A DNA stretch of 64,000 bases from NCBI GenBank assembly GCA_043585095.1, contig CP121321.1, positions 1,612,001 to 1,676,000 of the forward strand. The letters are read 5' to 3'. Origin of the DNA: JANQIO01 sp043585095 (lineage in GTDB: Bacteria; Pseudomonadota; Gammaproteobacteria; Pseudomonadales; Halieaceae). The translations under genes were made by a program, and so were the position numbers. Within the stretch, counting starts at the first letter, position 1; each line of letters starts with the position of its first letter. Of this stretch, positions 41,777-50,940 are shown in pieces. A model generated the notes under the pieces. The model worked only from the letters and a program-made list of their open reading frames with translations, ran no database searches and had not been told where the DNA came from.

Positions 41777-44481
41777 AACGCCTCCAGACCGCAGTACTGG
41801 CAGGTGCGCCGCCGATTGATCGGCGCCACCGATGCCTCGCCACTGACAAAATCCATCAATAGCGAGCCCAACTGCGATTGCCAATTGTTTTGCAACGCTG
41901 TCCAGTCGTGTGCAGGCAGATCGGTTTTCGCTGTCGCCGTTTCGATATCGATGCCGATTCCGGGGCCGAGTTCTTCAGCCGCGAGGCCACGATAACCTGG
42001 ATCGGTGGAGCGCAGTACCGCAAAACTCAAGCCAACCAGTTCATCTTGCGGAAGCGTCATGGCATAGAGGGGAAGCTGCGGATCTTCCGGGCGCTGGCCT
42101 AACCATAGCCCAACCCGGCTATCGCCTGATTTATAATCAATAAGTAATTTGCCCCCGCTGGGAAGTTCGTCGATGCGGTCTATTTGCAGACGCAAACGTA
42201 ACCCCTCCCGCTCCAGCTCAAAACGCTGCTCCCTCGCTGCCACTACAAAAGGTGGTCGCTGTGCTTCTATGTCCAGCCACGCCAGTAGCAGAGACTGTAG
42301 GCGCTGTTGTTCAATATCCAGGAGGGCAAGCGTCACAGCGTCGCGACGACGCCGAAATTCTGTTATCGCCGAAGCGGCGCTGCTTAGCGTCACGTCGGCT
42401 CGTTGCTGCTCACTCATCGCTTGCAGAGTCTGGCTGTCGCCTATAACCCCCCACATTGCGTGGAGCGCGCCGTGCAGCAGCATGCCGCGTTCCGCCGCGG
42501 TAAGCCCCGATTCCAGCTCGGGGATAGGCTGCACTTTCAACCGGTGTCGCGCAAAAGCTCGAAACGGGCACTTTGCCTGGTCACCTACAATTGCGCTGCC
42601 TCCCCGGATTTCATCCGCTTCAGTGTCTATGAGCGCAGGTGCTTTGGCATCCTGTATTTCTTCGATGTCAGCGGTGGCATATTGGAACCAGTAAGTTGGC
42701 AGGCCTTCCCTGGGGTGCTCGCCCCGCTCCGGATAATGTTGTATTAGCGGGCTGGGCGGCGTGATCACGTCTTGCTCTAAACGAGCGTAGCTTGCGATTA
42801 GTATGCCGGTGTTGCTTTCGAGCTGTTTGAGTAGCCCTTGTGCGTAGCGAAGCTCGCGCGCGGCGTCCGCGTGAGGCATACGTTCGGCGCGCTGCAGCGC
42901 AGTTGGGATAAATGGACTGGGCGAAGATGCCGCGGGGAAGTCTCCTGCGGCCATACCGCACATCCAAACGGCATCAAACTGCAGGCCTGCGCCCTCTAGC
43001 AGACCCAGCACCTGAATTGGGGCGTCAGGGGTCTCGGCCTGAAACACCGCTTTATCGCAAAGCTGCTCCAAGTGGGAAATGGACTCTTGCAGGTTAACCT
43101 GGCCGGTGACAGCTTCTAAAGCCGTAAAGTCGTCCAGCAAGCTATAAAACGCAGCGACCTGTTGATACTCCAGTGAGTCTAGTGGGCCCTCCCCCGGCCA
43201 GCCGATGCTATCCATAGCTTTCTCTATGTCAGGCAGCCACTCTGACAGTACTTTTCGTTCGCGATGTCGTCGAGAGTCGGCAAATAGATCGCAGGCAGTA
43301 GACAGTGATTTCGCCGCTTCACCTTGCTCACTATCAGGGGTGGCTATATCAGGGCCGGCTATGGATTTATTGTTCTCAGGAGTTTGAGCCACGCCATCAG
43401 CTGATGCCGCTTTTTGAAGGGCAGCGCGCAGTCGACCCGTGGAGACGGGTGCTCGTGCTGCGCGGTACAGGGACTCGAGTGCAAGGCGTTCTTCTTTTTG
43501 GCAGCTGCCATCTCTGTAGCGCGTTTCAACAAGATCGCGAATGTCATCCAGCGACAGCTCCCCCCGCGTCAGGCGAAGGAGCGTCAGCAGTACAGAAACC
43601 GGGGGGCAAGTAGAAAGAGGCACACCGGCTGAAAAGTTCACCGGCAGACTCTCAGGTCGTCGGGAGTCGCTAGCAAACGTTCGATGCAGGATGCGTTCTA
43701 TTTCAGCTCTCTCCTGCTGAAGCGATGGTAACAGCAGGCCAAGGCGTGCGTTTGGGTTGGCTTTGTGTTGTTTCAGCGCCCAGGCGGCCGCTTGCTCCAG
43801 TTCATGCTGGTGGCTGTCGCAGGGCTGAAGCTGGCATTTCGCTGCCTGTGAGCGGCCCATATGCCGCGTGAGCTTGCCACTTTGCTGGCGTAGTAGCTGC
43901 TCGTAAAGCGGGGGAACCTCCTCAAACTCAGCGAGTACTATCTCGGGTTCAGTAAAGTCCGCCGCAATGCTGCTCAATATCTGCGGCAGAAGAGCCATAG
44001 AGGCATCTTCGAGAGCGGCCTCGAAGGCCGCTGCCCAGGTCACAAATAACTGGCTGTCTTCACTGAATGAGAACTGCTGTTGAACGTGCTGGTCGCGCCA
44101 ATCGATATTCCAGAGCAACAGCGTTTGGTAGGCAGATTGCGCGAGCTCCGCCGCCGCCTGAGGTCGCAGTAGCGCAGCGGCAGCAGGTAAACGCTCCAGA
44201 GTTTGTCGCCACAGGACAGCCTGTTGGCCTTCGGAGGCAATAGCCGGCAGGTGCCGGCCAGCCAGCTGACAGCGGCGATAGCAGTCGCGCCACCACTGGT
44301 CCAGCGACATCACCCGCGGGGTTTCCCAAACCAGGGTGCCGAGGCTTTTTTGAGCCATCGCCCAGGATTGACGGATTCGCCTCGCCAGACGGTGGTTCGG
44401 CGTGAGCACGAGAGAACCTTCCGCCAGGGCCGCAGAGAGGTCGTCGATTGCATAGAAATTGAGATTAGTTGGCACAGGCAT
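41761..44481 (-). CDS. PD-(D/E)XK nuclease family protein, AddB-like (TIGR03623-type)
   Basis: A 906-aa probable DNA-repair protein. The N-terminal part (LTPNHRLARRIRQSW) begins like an inactivated AddB-type helicase domain, with no intact Walker A. The C-terminal nuclease shows AKCPFRAFARHRL, the active-site pair in RIDELPSGGKLLIDYKSGD, and the cysteines of an iron-sulfur staple in TCQYCGLEALC together with the Cys in KCPF. It would act with the AddA-like helicase to process double-strand ends. It is divergent from the DAHP synthase gene. Confidence 0.9.
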   Translation of the reverse strand: MPVPTNLNFYAIDDLSAALAEGSLVLTPNHRLARRIRQSWAMAQKSLGTLVWETPRVMSLDQWWRDCYRRCQLAGRHLPAIASEGQQAVLWRQTLERLPAAAALLRPQAAAELAQSAYQTLLLWNIDWRDQHVQQQFSFSEDSQLFVTWAAAFEAALEDASMALLPQILSSIAADFTEPEIVLAEFEEVPPLYEQLLRQQSGKLTRHMGRSQAAKCQLQPCDSHQHELEQAAAWALKQHKANPNARLGLLLPSLQQERAEIERILHRTFASDSRRPESLPVNFSAGVPLSTCPPVSVLLTLLRLTRGELSLDDIRDLVETRYRDGSCQKEERLALESLYRAARAPVSTGRLRAALQKAASADGVAQTPENNKSIAGPDIATPDSEQGEAAKSLSTACDLFADSRRHRERKVLSEWLPDIEKAMDSIGWPGEGPLDSLEYQQVAAFYSLLDDFTALEAVTGQVNLQESISHLEQLCDKAVFQAETPDAPIQVLGLLEGAGLQFDAVWMCGMAAGDFPAASSPSPFIPTALQRAERMPHADAARELRYAQGLLKQLESNTGILIASYARLEQDVITPPSPLIQHYPERGEHPREGLPTYWFQYATADIEEIQDAKAPALIDTEADEIRGGSAIVGDQAKCPFRAFARHRLKVQPIPELESGLTAAERGMLLHGALHAMWGVIGDSQTLQAMSEQQRADVTLSSAASAITEFRRRRDAVTLALLDIEQQRLQSLLLAWLDIEAQRPPFVVAAREQRFELEREGLRLRLQIDRIDELPSGGKLLIDYKSGDSRVGLWLGQRPEDPQLPLYAMTLPQDELVGLSFAVLRSTDPGYRGLAAEELGPGIGIDIETATAKTDLPAHDWTALQNNWQSQLGSLLMDFVSGEASVAPINRRRTCQYCGLEALCRVQ

Positions 44482-44598
44482 CCAGGCTTCTGATAAGTAT
44501 TCTAACGCGGCACATTTCTATAGAATAGCGCCGCGCCGCATGCTCTGCCTGCGGACAGCACATTTTTCACCCCTCGCGTGTAATAGGTATTCGACACC

Positions 44599-45669
44599 AT
44601 GTCGCAGATTCAGGTTGATAACGTCAATGTAGAGGACTTTGAAGTCCTAACAACCCCAGCACGTCTCAAAGCGGACCTGCCGCTAGGCGATGCAGCCAAC
44701 GCTTTGGTAGCAGAAAGCCGTCAGACGCTGCGTAATATTCTTGATCGCAAGGATCCACGCCTGTTTCTGGTCCTGGGCCCCTGCTCAATCCATGACGTTG
44801 AGGCGGCAATCGACTATGCGAAGCGCCTGAAATCACTGGCAGATGAGGTGTCCGATACGCTTTATCTGGTAATGCGCGTCTACTTCGAAAAGCCGCGAAC
44901 AACAGTGGGTTGGAAAGGCCTGATAAACGACCCCCATATGAACGACTCCTTTGAGATCGAGGCGGGGTTGCGCATAGGGCGAAAACTGATGCTGGACATA
45001 CTTGAAATCGGCCTGCCGACCTCGACGGAAGCATTAGACCCGATCTCGCCGCAGTATCTCGCAGACTGCATCAGCTGGTCTGCAATTGGCGCGCGGACCA
45101 CCGAGTCACAAACCCACCGCGAAATGGCCAGCGGCCTGTCTACGGCAGTTGGCTTTAAGAACGGCACAGACGGTAATCTTCAGGTCGCCATTAATGCACT
45201 AAAATCCGTTTCCAGCCCCCACCGCTTCTTAGGCATCAATCCAGCGGGCGAGGTGTCGGTCATCAAGACCACGGGAAACGCTTACGGGCACGTGGTCCTT
45301 CGCGGCGGCAGCAGTGGGCCTAATTTTGATTCGATGCACGTCAGGCTGTGTGAAGATGAACTGAAGAAGGCCGGGGCCGCGGCCAATATTATGGTCGACT
45401 GCTCACATGCCAACTCAAACAAAAACCCTGAACTGCAGCCGCTGGTCATGGAAGACGTCGCCCATCAAATACTGGAAGGCAATCAATCTATTGTTGGTTT
45501 AATGATTGAAAGCAATCTGGGTGCCGGCAACCAACCCATACCGGAGGATCTGTCGCAACTCCGGTACGGCGTCTCGGTCACCGATGGTTGTATTGATTGG
45601 GATACCACCGCAGCAGCGGTGCGCAGCATGCATAGCAAGCTAAAAGGGGTATTGCCCTCCCGCAGCTGA
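44599..45669 (+). CDS. 3-deoxy-7-phosphoheptulonate synthase (DAHP synthase, class I)
   Basis: A 356-aa class I alpha DAHP synthase. Conserved blocks are LGPCSIHDVEAAIDYA, YFEKPRTTVGWKGLINDP, ARTTESQTHREMASGLS, GNAYGHVVLRGG and MVDCSHANSNK, which contain the PEP, erythrose-4-phosphate and metal ligands. It catalyses the first step of the shikimate pathway and is normally feedback-inhibited by one aromatic amino acid. Which of AroF, AroG or AroH it matches cannot be decided here. The 5' region is shared with the divergent nuclease gene. Confidence 0.95.
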   Translation: MSQIQVDNVNVEDFEVLTTPARLKADLPLGDAANALVAESRQTLRNILDRKDPRLFLVLGPCSIHDVEAAIDYAKRLKSLADEVSDTLYLVMRVYFEKPRTTVGWKGLINDPHMNDSFEIEAGLRIGRKLMLDILEIGLPTSTEALDPISPQYLADCISWSAIGARTTESQTHREMASGLSTAVGFKNGTDGNLQVAINALKSVSSPHRFLGINPAGEVSVIKTTGNAYGHVVLRGGSSGPNFDSMHVRLCEDELKKAGAAANIMVDCSHANSNKNPELQPLVMEDVAHQILEGNQSIVGLMIESNLGAGNQPIPEDLSQLRYGVSVTDGCIDWDTTAAAVRSMHSKLKGVLPSRS

Positions 45670-45786
45670 ACGGAGACGAAGACCCGCATAGTGATTCAGC
45701 ATGCAGAGCAGCGTTCTGGCGCAAGCTACGAAGAAGCTATAGGTGACTGCTAACACCAACAACTGCAGTTAATAGGTGCTATTAGC

Positions 45787-45850
45787 AGGCGCTATGTGTA
45801 CCAGGCGCTATGTCTACCAGGCGCTATGTGTACCAGGCGCTATGTGTAGT
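45787..45850. repeat. Four-copy 16-bp tandem array starting inside the nfuA end
   Basis: Four head-to-tail copies of AGGCGCTATGTGTACC (one substitution in copy two, two in copy four) run into the 3' end of nfuA. The fourth copy holds the nfuA stop (TAG on the minus strand at 45842-45840), and each downstream copy repeats that TAG. A further degenerate copy may lie just to the left (AATAGGTGCTATTAGC). Confidence 0.92.
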
Positions 45851-46439
45851 AAGCGTTTGAGGTGTCAGAGTGATCGGTGATATCACGCACGCCGGCCAAT
45901 TGGGGCAGCTGTTCAAGCAACGTTTTTTCCACGCCGCCCTTCAAGGTCGCATCGACCATTCCGCATCCCTGGCAGCCGCCACCAAACTGCAGCACGGCAA
46001 ATTGGTCGTCTGTGACCTCGACTAATGAGACTTCGCCGCCGTGAGCCGCCAGCGCGGGATTAACTTCATTGTAAAGCAGGTAGTTGATACGGTCTTCTAT
46101 CGGACTATCATCTCCCACCCGCGGCATCTTGGAATTAGGAGCCTTGATCGTAAGCTGACCGCCCATCCGGTCTTTGGAATAATCCACCAGCGCGTCTTCC
46201 AGATAGGGAAGGCTTCTGCCCTCGAAATATGCGGTGAAGCTTGCAAACTCCTTCGCTTCATCTTCTGGCTGGATATCGCCCTCGCGACAGTAAGCAATAC
46301 AGGTTTCAGCGCGCGGTGTGCCCGGCTGGTTGATGAAAACGCGCACGCCCAGTGCGTCTTCCTGCTTTGATAACAGTTCTGCTAGGTACTCTTGCGCAGA
46401 TTCTGTGATAGTCACCATGCCGCCGCTCTCTTTACTCAT
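45840..46439 (-). CDS. nfuA: Fe-S biogenesis protein NfuA
   Basis: A 199-aa scaffold with an N-terminal A-type-like domain (TITESAQEYLAELLSKQ, then VFINQPGTPRAETCIAYC) and a C-terminal Nfu domain with the cluster motif GGGCQGCGM. NfuA carries a [4Fe-4S] cluster to target enzymes, especially under oxidative stress or iron limitation. The family usually starts at MVTITESAQ (46418); the annotated ATG has the better Shine-Dalgarno sequence. Its end is the first unit of a tandem array. Confidence 0.95.
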   Translation of the reverse strand: MSKESGGMVTITESAQEYLAELLSKQEDALGVRVFINQPGTPRAETCIAYCREGDIQPEDEAKEFASFTAYFEGRSLPYLEDALVDYSKDRMGGQLTIKAPNSKMPRVGDDSPIEDRINYLLYNEVNPALAAHGGEVSLVEVTDDQFAVLQFGGGCQGCGMVDATLKGGVEKTLLEQLPQLAGVRDITDHSDTSNAYYT

Positions 46440-46568
46440 ATTTACCTGCTTTTCCTTCTTCCTGCCCGCGGTTTACTCGCTGGCGCAAACGCCACACGCT
46501 TACCCTAGCAAATTACTCGGGTATTGTACGGTATGGAGCCCGGCATGGCGACCCAAAACCCCTAATAT

Positions 46569-46592
46569 CTATATCAAAGTTTTTTGATATAG
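46569..46592. promoter_or_regulatory. Perfect 10-bp dyad over the metH -35 element
   Basis: CTATATCAAA, loop GTTT, TTTGATATAG: a perfect inverted repeat that covers the -35 hexamer TTGATA of the predicted metH promoter. This position is typical of a repressor operator. ArsR-type regulators of the methionine cycle (SahR) act on metH in some proteobacteria, but I cannot confirm that this matches their site. Confidence 0.6.
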
Positions 46593-46612
46593 CTTTGTTG
46601 CTCTGCTAGGAT
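46584..46612 (+). promoter_or_regulatory. Predicted sigma-70 promoter of metH
   Basis: TTGATA (46584-46589), a 17-bp spacer and TAGGAT (46607-46612) match the -35 and -10 consensus at 5 of 6 and 4 of 6 positions. The expected transcription start near 46619 would give a leader of about 25 nt, ending in GGGGAAG before the TTG start of metH. Confidence 0.55.
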
Positions 46613-46643
46613 TCGCGCTTTTCTTATCTGGGGAAGAACCGTC

Positions 46644-49600
46644 TTGAAAACCGCGCTCCACAACGCCCTCGCCCAACGGATTCTTATTATCGACGGTGCC
46701 ATGGGCACCATGATTCAGGAATATGAGTTAGAGGAGAAGGATTATCGTGGCGAACGCTTCCACGATCACCCCAGCGACCTGAAAGGCAACAACGACCTAC
46801 TCTCAATCACGCGACCGGACATCATTGGCGAGATTCATACGGCTTATATGGAAGCCGGCGCTGACATCATTGAAACAAATAGTTTTAATGCGACAGCGGT
46901 TGCTCAGGGAGACTACAACCTCAGTGATATTGTTGAGGAACTAAACCTGGCTGCCGCCGGCGTCGCCCGAGAAGCTGCCGATGCCATGACCGCCAAGACT
47001 CCCGATCGGCCTCGCTTTGTAGCGGGCGTACTGGGCCCCACCCCGCGAACGGCGTCTATCTCCCCTGACGTGAATGACCCAGGCGCTCGCAACATTCATT
47101 TTGCCGAACTCGCAGAAGATTACTCTGCAGCGGCGCGTGCACTGATCAAGGGTGGCGTTGATCTTTTACTGATCGAGACGATCTTCGACACCCTCAACGC
47201 CAAAGCGGCGATTTACGCTTTAAAGCAAGTGTTTCTGGAAGTCGGCAAAGAACTGCCCATTATGATATCGGTGACCTTCCCGGACATGAGTGGCCGCAAC
47301 TTATCCGGCCAGAGCCCTGAGGCATTCTGGAACGCGATAGCGCACGCCAAGCCATTAATCGTCGGCACAAACTGTGGACGGCGCTTCAGCGAAATTCGGC
47401 CTTTTGCGGAGTCTCTCGCAAACAGCGCAGATTGCTATTTCAGCGGCCACTTCAACGCAGGCTTGCCCAACGCATTTGGCGAATACGACGAAACCCCGGA
47501 GCAAATGGGTGAAGAGCTGAAAGGGTTTGCCCAGCGCGCCTTTCTCAACCTGGTGGGCGGCTGCTGCGGCACCAGCCCGGAGCATATCCGCGCGATCGCC
47601 AACGCAGTGAAGGGTATTGCCCCTCGCGCCCTTCCTGAACTGAAGCCCGCCTGTCGCCTGAGCGGACTTGAGCCGTTTGAAATCAACGCTGAATCACTGT
47701 TCGTGAACGTCGGCGAGCGCTGCAACGTCACTGGTTCAGCGCGCTTTAAAAAACTCATCCTCGATGATGATTACGACACCGCGCTGGACGTGGCCAGAGA
47801 CCAGGTTGAAAACGGCGCGCAGATCATCGATATCAATATGGATGAAGGCATGCTCGACGCTGAGAACGCCATGGTAACGTTTCTCAATCTGGTTGCGTCA
47901 GAGCCTGACATTTCCCGTGTACCTATCATGGTAGACAGCTCCAAATGGGATGTCATTGAAGCGGGTCTGCGCTGCATCCAAGGCAAGCCTGTGGTGAACT
48001 CGATTTCGCTCAAAGAAGGCGAAGCTGACTTCATCGACAAGGCCAGACGCTGCATGTATTACGGTGCCGCCGTTGTGGTGATGGCGTTCGATGAAGATGG
48101 TCAAGCAGATTCATTCGAGCGCAAAGCCGAAATATGTAAACGCTCTTACGATGTACTGGTCGACACAGTGGGCTTCCCCTCGGAAGACATTATTTTCGAT
48201 CCCAATATCTTTGCGATCGCAACAGGTATTGAAGAACACAACAATTACGCTGTCGATTTTATCGAGGCCGCCGCCTACATTCGCAAGGAACTTCCGAATG
48301 CGATGGTGTCTGGTGGCGTAAGTAACGTGTCATTCTCATTCCGCGGAAACAATCCCGTGCGCGAGGCGATTCACTCGGTGTTCCTGTATCACGCCATCAA
48401 ATCCGGCTTGAATATGGGCATTGTCAATGCTGGACAGCTTGCCGTTTACGACGATCTGCCAACAGAGCTACGTGAGGCCGTAGAAGACGTTGTACTGAAC
48501 CGGCGCGACGACGGCACTGAGCGCTTGCTCGATATCGCCGGCCAGTATCAGGGTAGCGGCGCGCAGCAGTCCCGGCAGGAAGACTTGAGCTGGCGCGAAG
48601 AGCCCGTAGCCAAACGGCTTGAGCACGCCCTGGTTAAAGGCATCAATAACTGGATCGAAGAGGATGCTGAAGCCGCGAGGCAGGCCTTTGATAGGCCAAT
48701 CCAGGTTATCGAAGGCCCGCTAATGGATGGCATGAACGTGGTCGGCGACCTCTTCGGTGAAGGCAAGATGTTTCTGCCGCAGGTCGTGAAAAGTGCCCGG
48801 GTAATGAAGCAGGCGGTGGCCTATCTGCAGCCCTATATCGAAGAAGAAAAAAGCGAAGGCAGCCAAACTAACGGGAAAATCCTGATGGCTACGGTCAAGG
48901 GTGACGTGCACGACATCGGCAAGAACATTGTTGGCGTCGTACTGCAGTGCAACAATTTCGAGGTCATCGACCTGGGCGTTATGGTGCACTGCGAGGAGAT
49001 TCTGCGGGTCGCCAGGGAAGAGAATGTCGATATTATTGGTTTGAGTGGCCTTATCACTCCCTCCCTTGATGAAATGGTACACGTCGCCAGCGAGATGCAA
49101 CGCCTGGACTATCAGATACCCTTGATGATCGGCGGCGCTACAACCTCGAAAGCGCACACCGCTGTCAAAATCGAGCCGAGCTACCAGAACGACTTGACGG
49201 TCTATGTACCCGATGCTTCGCGGAGCGTCTCCGTGGCGACTCAGCTTGTTAGCGAGACTAAATCAGGCTATGTAGACGAACGCCGGGAAGAATACGTTCA
49301 GGTGCGTGAGCGCATGGCAAACCGTAAGCCGAAATCCAAGCGCCTGCCCTATCCTCAAGCCGTGCGTCAGGCCTTCACCCAGAACTGGGGTGAGTATCAG
49401 CCCCCCAGCCCTACCTTCACCGGCGTTGAGGTTCTTGACGACTACCCGCTTGAGACCTTGATCGAAGCCATTGACTGGACGCCTTTTTTCATAACCTGGG
49501 AGCTGGCGGGAAAGTTCCCTGCCATTCTTCAAGATGAGGTCGTGGGTGACGCCGCCACACAGTTGTTTGCTGATGCGCAGGCTATGCTAAAGCGTATTGT

Positions 49601-50321
49601 CGACGAAAAATGGCTTACCGCCAGAGCGGCCTTCGGTTTTTGGCCCGCAGCGCGATCAGGCAGCGATGACGTGGTGGTGTATGCCGATGATAGCCGTCAG
49701 ACAACGCTGGCTACGCTGCATCATCTGCGTCAGCAAACCGCCATGGTCAACGACCGACCAAATCTGTCACTGGCTGACTATATCGCGCCAACTGAAAGCG
49801 GGGTTGCTGACTATATCGGCGGCTTTGTGGTGACTGCCGGAATCGGCCTGGACGAGAAAATTGCAGAGTTCGATGCGGATCACGACGATTACAACAGCAT
49901 CTTGCTCAAGGCGCTGGCAGACCGCTTGGCGGAAGCATTTGCGGAGCATTTGCATCTGCGCGTACGCAAGGAATTCTGGGGTTACGCCCGCGAAGAATCA
50001 TTAAGCAACGAAGAGCTAATTCGAGAGCGTTATCAAGGTATTCGACCTGCACCGGGCTATCCGGCCTGTCCGGACCATACGGAAAAAGCGACCTTATTCA
50101 GATTGCTTAATGCAGAGAATAATACCGGCGTAGAGCTTACCGAGTCGTTCGCGATGACGCCGTCTGCCTCTGTCAGCGGTTTTTACTTTTCGCACCCGGA
50201 TGCGCGCTACTTTGCGGTGGGTAAAATAGGCCGTGATCAGGTGGAGGATCTTGCCGAGCGCAAAGGCGAGAAGTTTGAGGACGTAGAGCGCTGGTTGCGG
50301 CCAAATCTCGATTACTTATAA
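46644..50321 (+). CDS. metH: Cobalamin-dependent methionine synthase MetH
   Basis: A 1225-aa enzyme, matching the ~1227 aa of E. coli MetH. The homocysteine domain (GAMGTMIQ; zinc cysteines in GTNCGRRF and VGGCCGTSPE) is followed by the pterin domain (NVGERCNVTGS), a helical cap, the cobalamin domain with DVHDIGKNIV, and the SAM-dependent reactivation domain with RPAPGYPACPDH. It transfers methyl from methyltetrahydrofolate to homocysteine. The start is TTG with GGGGAAG upstream. The promoter is overlapped by a perfect dyad. Confidence 0.98.
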   Translation: MKTALHNALAQRILIIDGAMGTMIQEYELEEKDYRGERFHDHPSDLKGNNDLLSITRPDIIGEIHTAYMEAGADIIETNSFNATAVAQGDYNLSDIVEELNLAAAGVAREAADAMTAKTPDRPRFVAGVLGPTPRTASISPDVNDPGARNIHFAELAEDYSAAARALIKGGVDLLLIETIFDTLNAKAAIYALKQVFLEVGKELPIMISVTFPDMSGRNLSGQSPEAFWNAIAHAKPLIVGTNCGRRFSEIRPFAESLANSADCYFSGHFNAGLPNAFGEYDETPEQMGEELKGFAQRAFLNLVGGCCGTSPEHIRAIANAVKGIAPRALPELKPACRLSGLEPFEINAESLFVNVGERCNVTGSARFKKLILDDDYDTALDVARDQVENGAQIIDINMDEGMLDAENAMVTFLNLVASEPDISRVPIMVDSSKWDVIEAGLRCIQGKPVVNSISLKEGEADFIDKARRCMYYGAAVVVMAFDEDGQADSFERKAEICKRSYDVLVDTVGFPSEDIIFDPNIFAIATGIEEHNNYAVDFIEAAAYIRKELPNAMVSGGVSNVSFSFRGNNPVREAIHSVFLYHAIKSGLNMGIVNAGQLAVYDDLPTELREAVEDVVLNRRDDGTERLLDIAGQYQGSGAQQSRQEDLSWREEPVAKRLEHALVKGINNWIEEDAEAARQAFDRPIQVIEGPLMDGMNVVGDLFGEGKMFLPQVVKSARVMKQAVAYLQPYIEEEKSEGSQTNGKILMATVKGDVHDIGKNIVGVVLQCNNFEVIDLGVMVHCEEILRVAREENVDIIGLSGLITPSLDEMVHVASEMQRLDYQIPLMIGGATTSKAHTAVKIEPSYQNDLTVYVPDASRSVSVATQLVSETKSGYVDERREEYVQVRERMANRKPKSKRLPYPQAVRQAFTQNWGEYQPPSPTFTGVEVLDDYPLETLIEAIDWTPFFITWELAGKFPAILQDEVVGDAATQLFADAQAMLKRIVDEKWLTARAAFGFWPAARSGSDDVVVYADDSRQTTLATLHHLRQQTAMVNDRPNLSLADYIAPTESGVADYIGGFVVTAGIGLDEKIAEFDADHDDYNSILLKALADRLAEAFAEHLHLRVRKEFWGYAREESLSNEELIRERYQGIRPAPGYPACPDHTEKATLFRLLNAENNTGVELTESFAMTPSASVSGFYFSHPDARYFAVGKIGRDQVEDLAERKGEKFEDVERWLRPNLDYL

Positions 50322-50384
50322 ACGCAGCCGCCATCGACTGCTTCAGACATGATCAAACGTATATACAGAGAATGGGCCTAGCGC

Positions 50385-50621
50385 ATGGATAATTCAAATA
50401 ACGGCGACCATGAGGATGATGTACCTGTAAACATAAGTGTCCTGCAGGTTGTCGGTAGCGTGCTCGCGGCGATGTTTGGTGTGCAGTCGCAAGAAATGCG
50501 CGAGCGTGACTTCAAACACGGCAAAATCGGCGTGTTCATCGCAGCTGGTATTGTGTTTGGCCTGCTATTTATTGCGACGCTGTACCTGATTGTTACTCTG
50601 GTACTTCACAACGCGCGCTAA
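50385..50621 (+). CDS. DUF2970 domain-containing protein
   Basis: A 78-aa protein with the DUF2970 pattern: VLQVVGSVLAAMFGVQSQEMRERDF, then one C-terminal transmembrane helix (IGVFIAAGIVFGLLFIATLYLIV). The family is a small proteobacterial membrane protein of unknown function, often beside metH or cysI. It lies 63 bp after metH on the same strand, and a convergent 41-aa frame follows. Confidence 0.88.
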   Translation: MDNSNNGDHEDDVPVNISVLQVVGSVLAAMFGVQSQEMRERDFKHGKIGVFIAAGIVFGLLFIATLYLIVTLVLHNAR

Positions 50622-50674
50622 GCAGCGCGAGGCGTGTTGCTAGCCCCGCGTTGCATCACGTGTGGGACGAGATT

Positions 50675-50800
50675 TTAGGACGGCATACCTGACAGCCAAA
50701 ACACGACTGTACCGATGACGATCGCGACAACAGTGGTCGTCGCGAGTGCGTCTGCAAGGCCGTTGCCTGCCTGTTCTGGGGTTTGTTCGCTGTTGCTCAT
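50675..50800 (-). CDS. Putative 41-aa single-pass membrane microprotein
   Basis: A short frame on the minus strand starts with ATG at 50800 and ends with TAA at 50675. It encodes 41 residues: a polar, Glu/Gln-containing start (MSNSEQTPEQAGNG) followed by one hydrophobic helix (TTTVVAIVIGTVVFWLSGMP). GGAT lies about 8 nt upstream. The polar-then-helix plan is typical of small membrane proteins that modulate larger complexes. It is convergent with the DUF2970 gene and divergent from the sulfite reductase gene. No homologue is known to me. Confidence 0.55.
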   Translation of the reverse strand: MSNSEQTPEQAGNGLADALATTTVVAIVIGTVVFWLSGMPS

Positions 50801-50940
50801 TGGGATATCCGCTGTATGGGTAACGGGCGCAGATTATAGCAGCAAGACCTGTAATACGCTTAACTGATTTCAACTATTCAAGCATTCAGACCTACTGAGA
50901 ATTCTGCTAAAGTTCACGCCCTCTAAGGGTGAGGGAAATC

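Noticed and set aside
41777..41884. 36-residue N-terminal extension of the AddA-like helicase
   Set aside because: GGAGG precedes the ATG at 41776, and the extension is antisense-frame translation of the upstream nuclease end.
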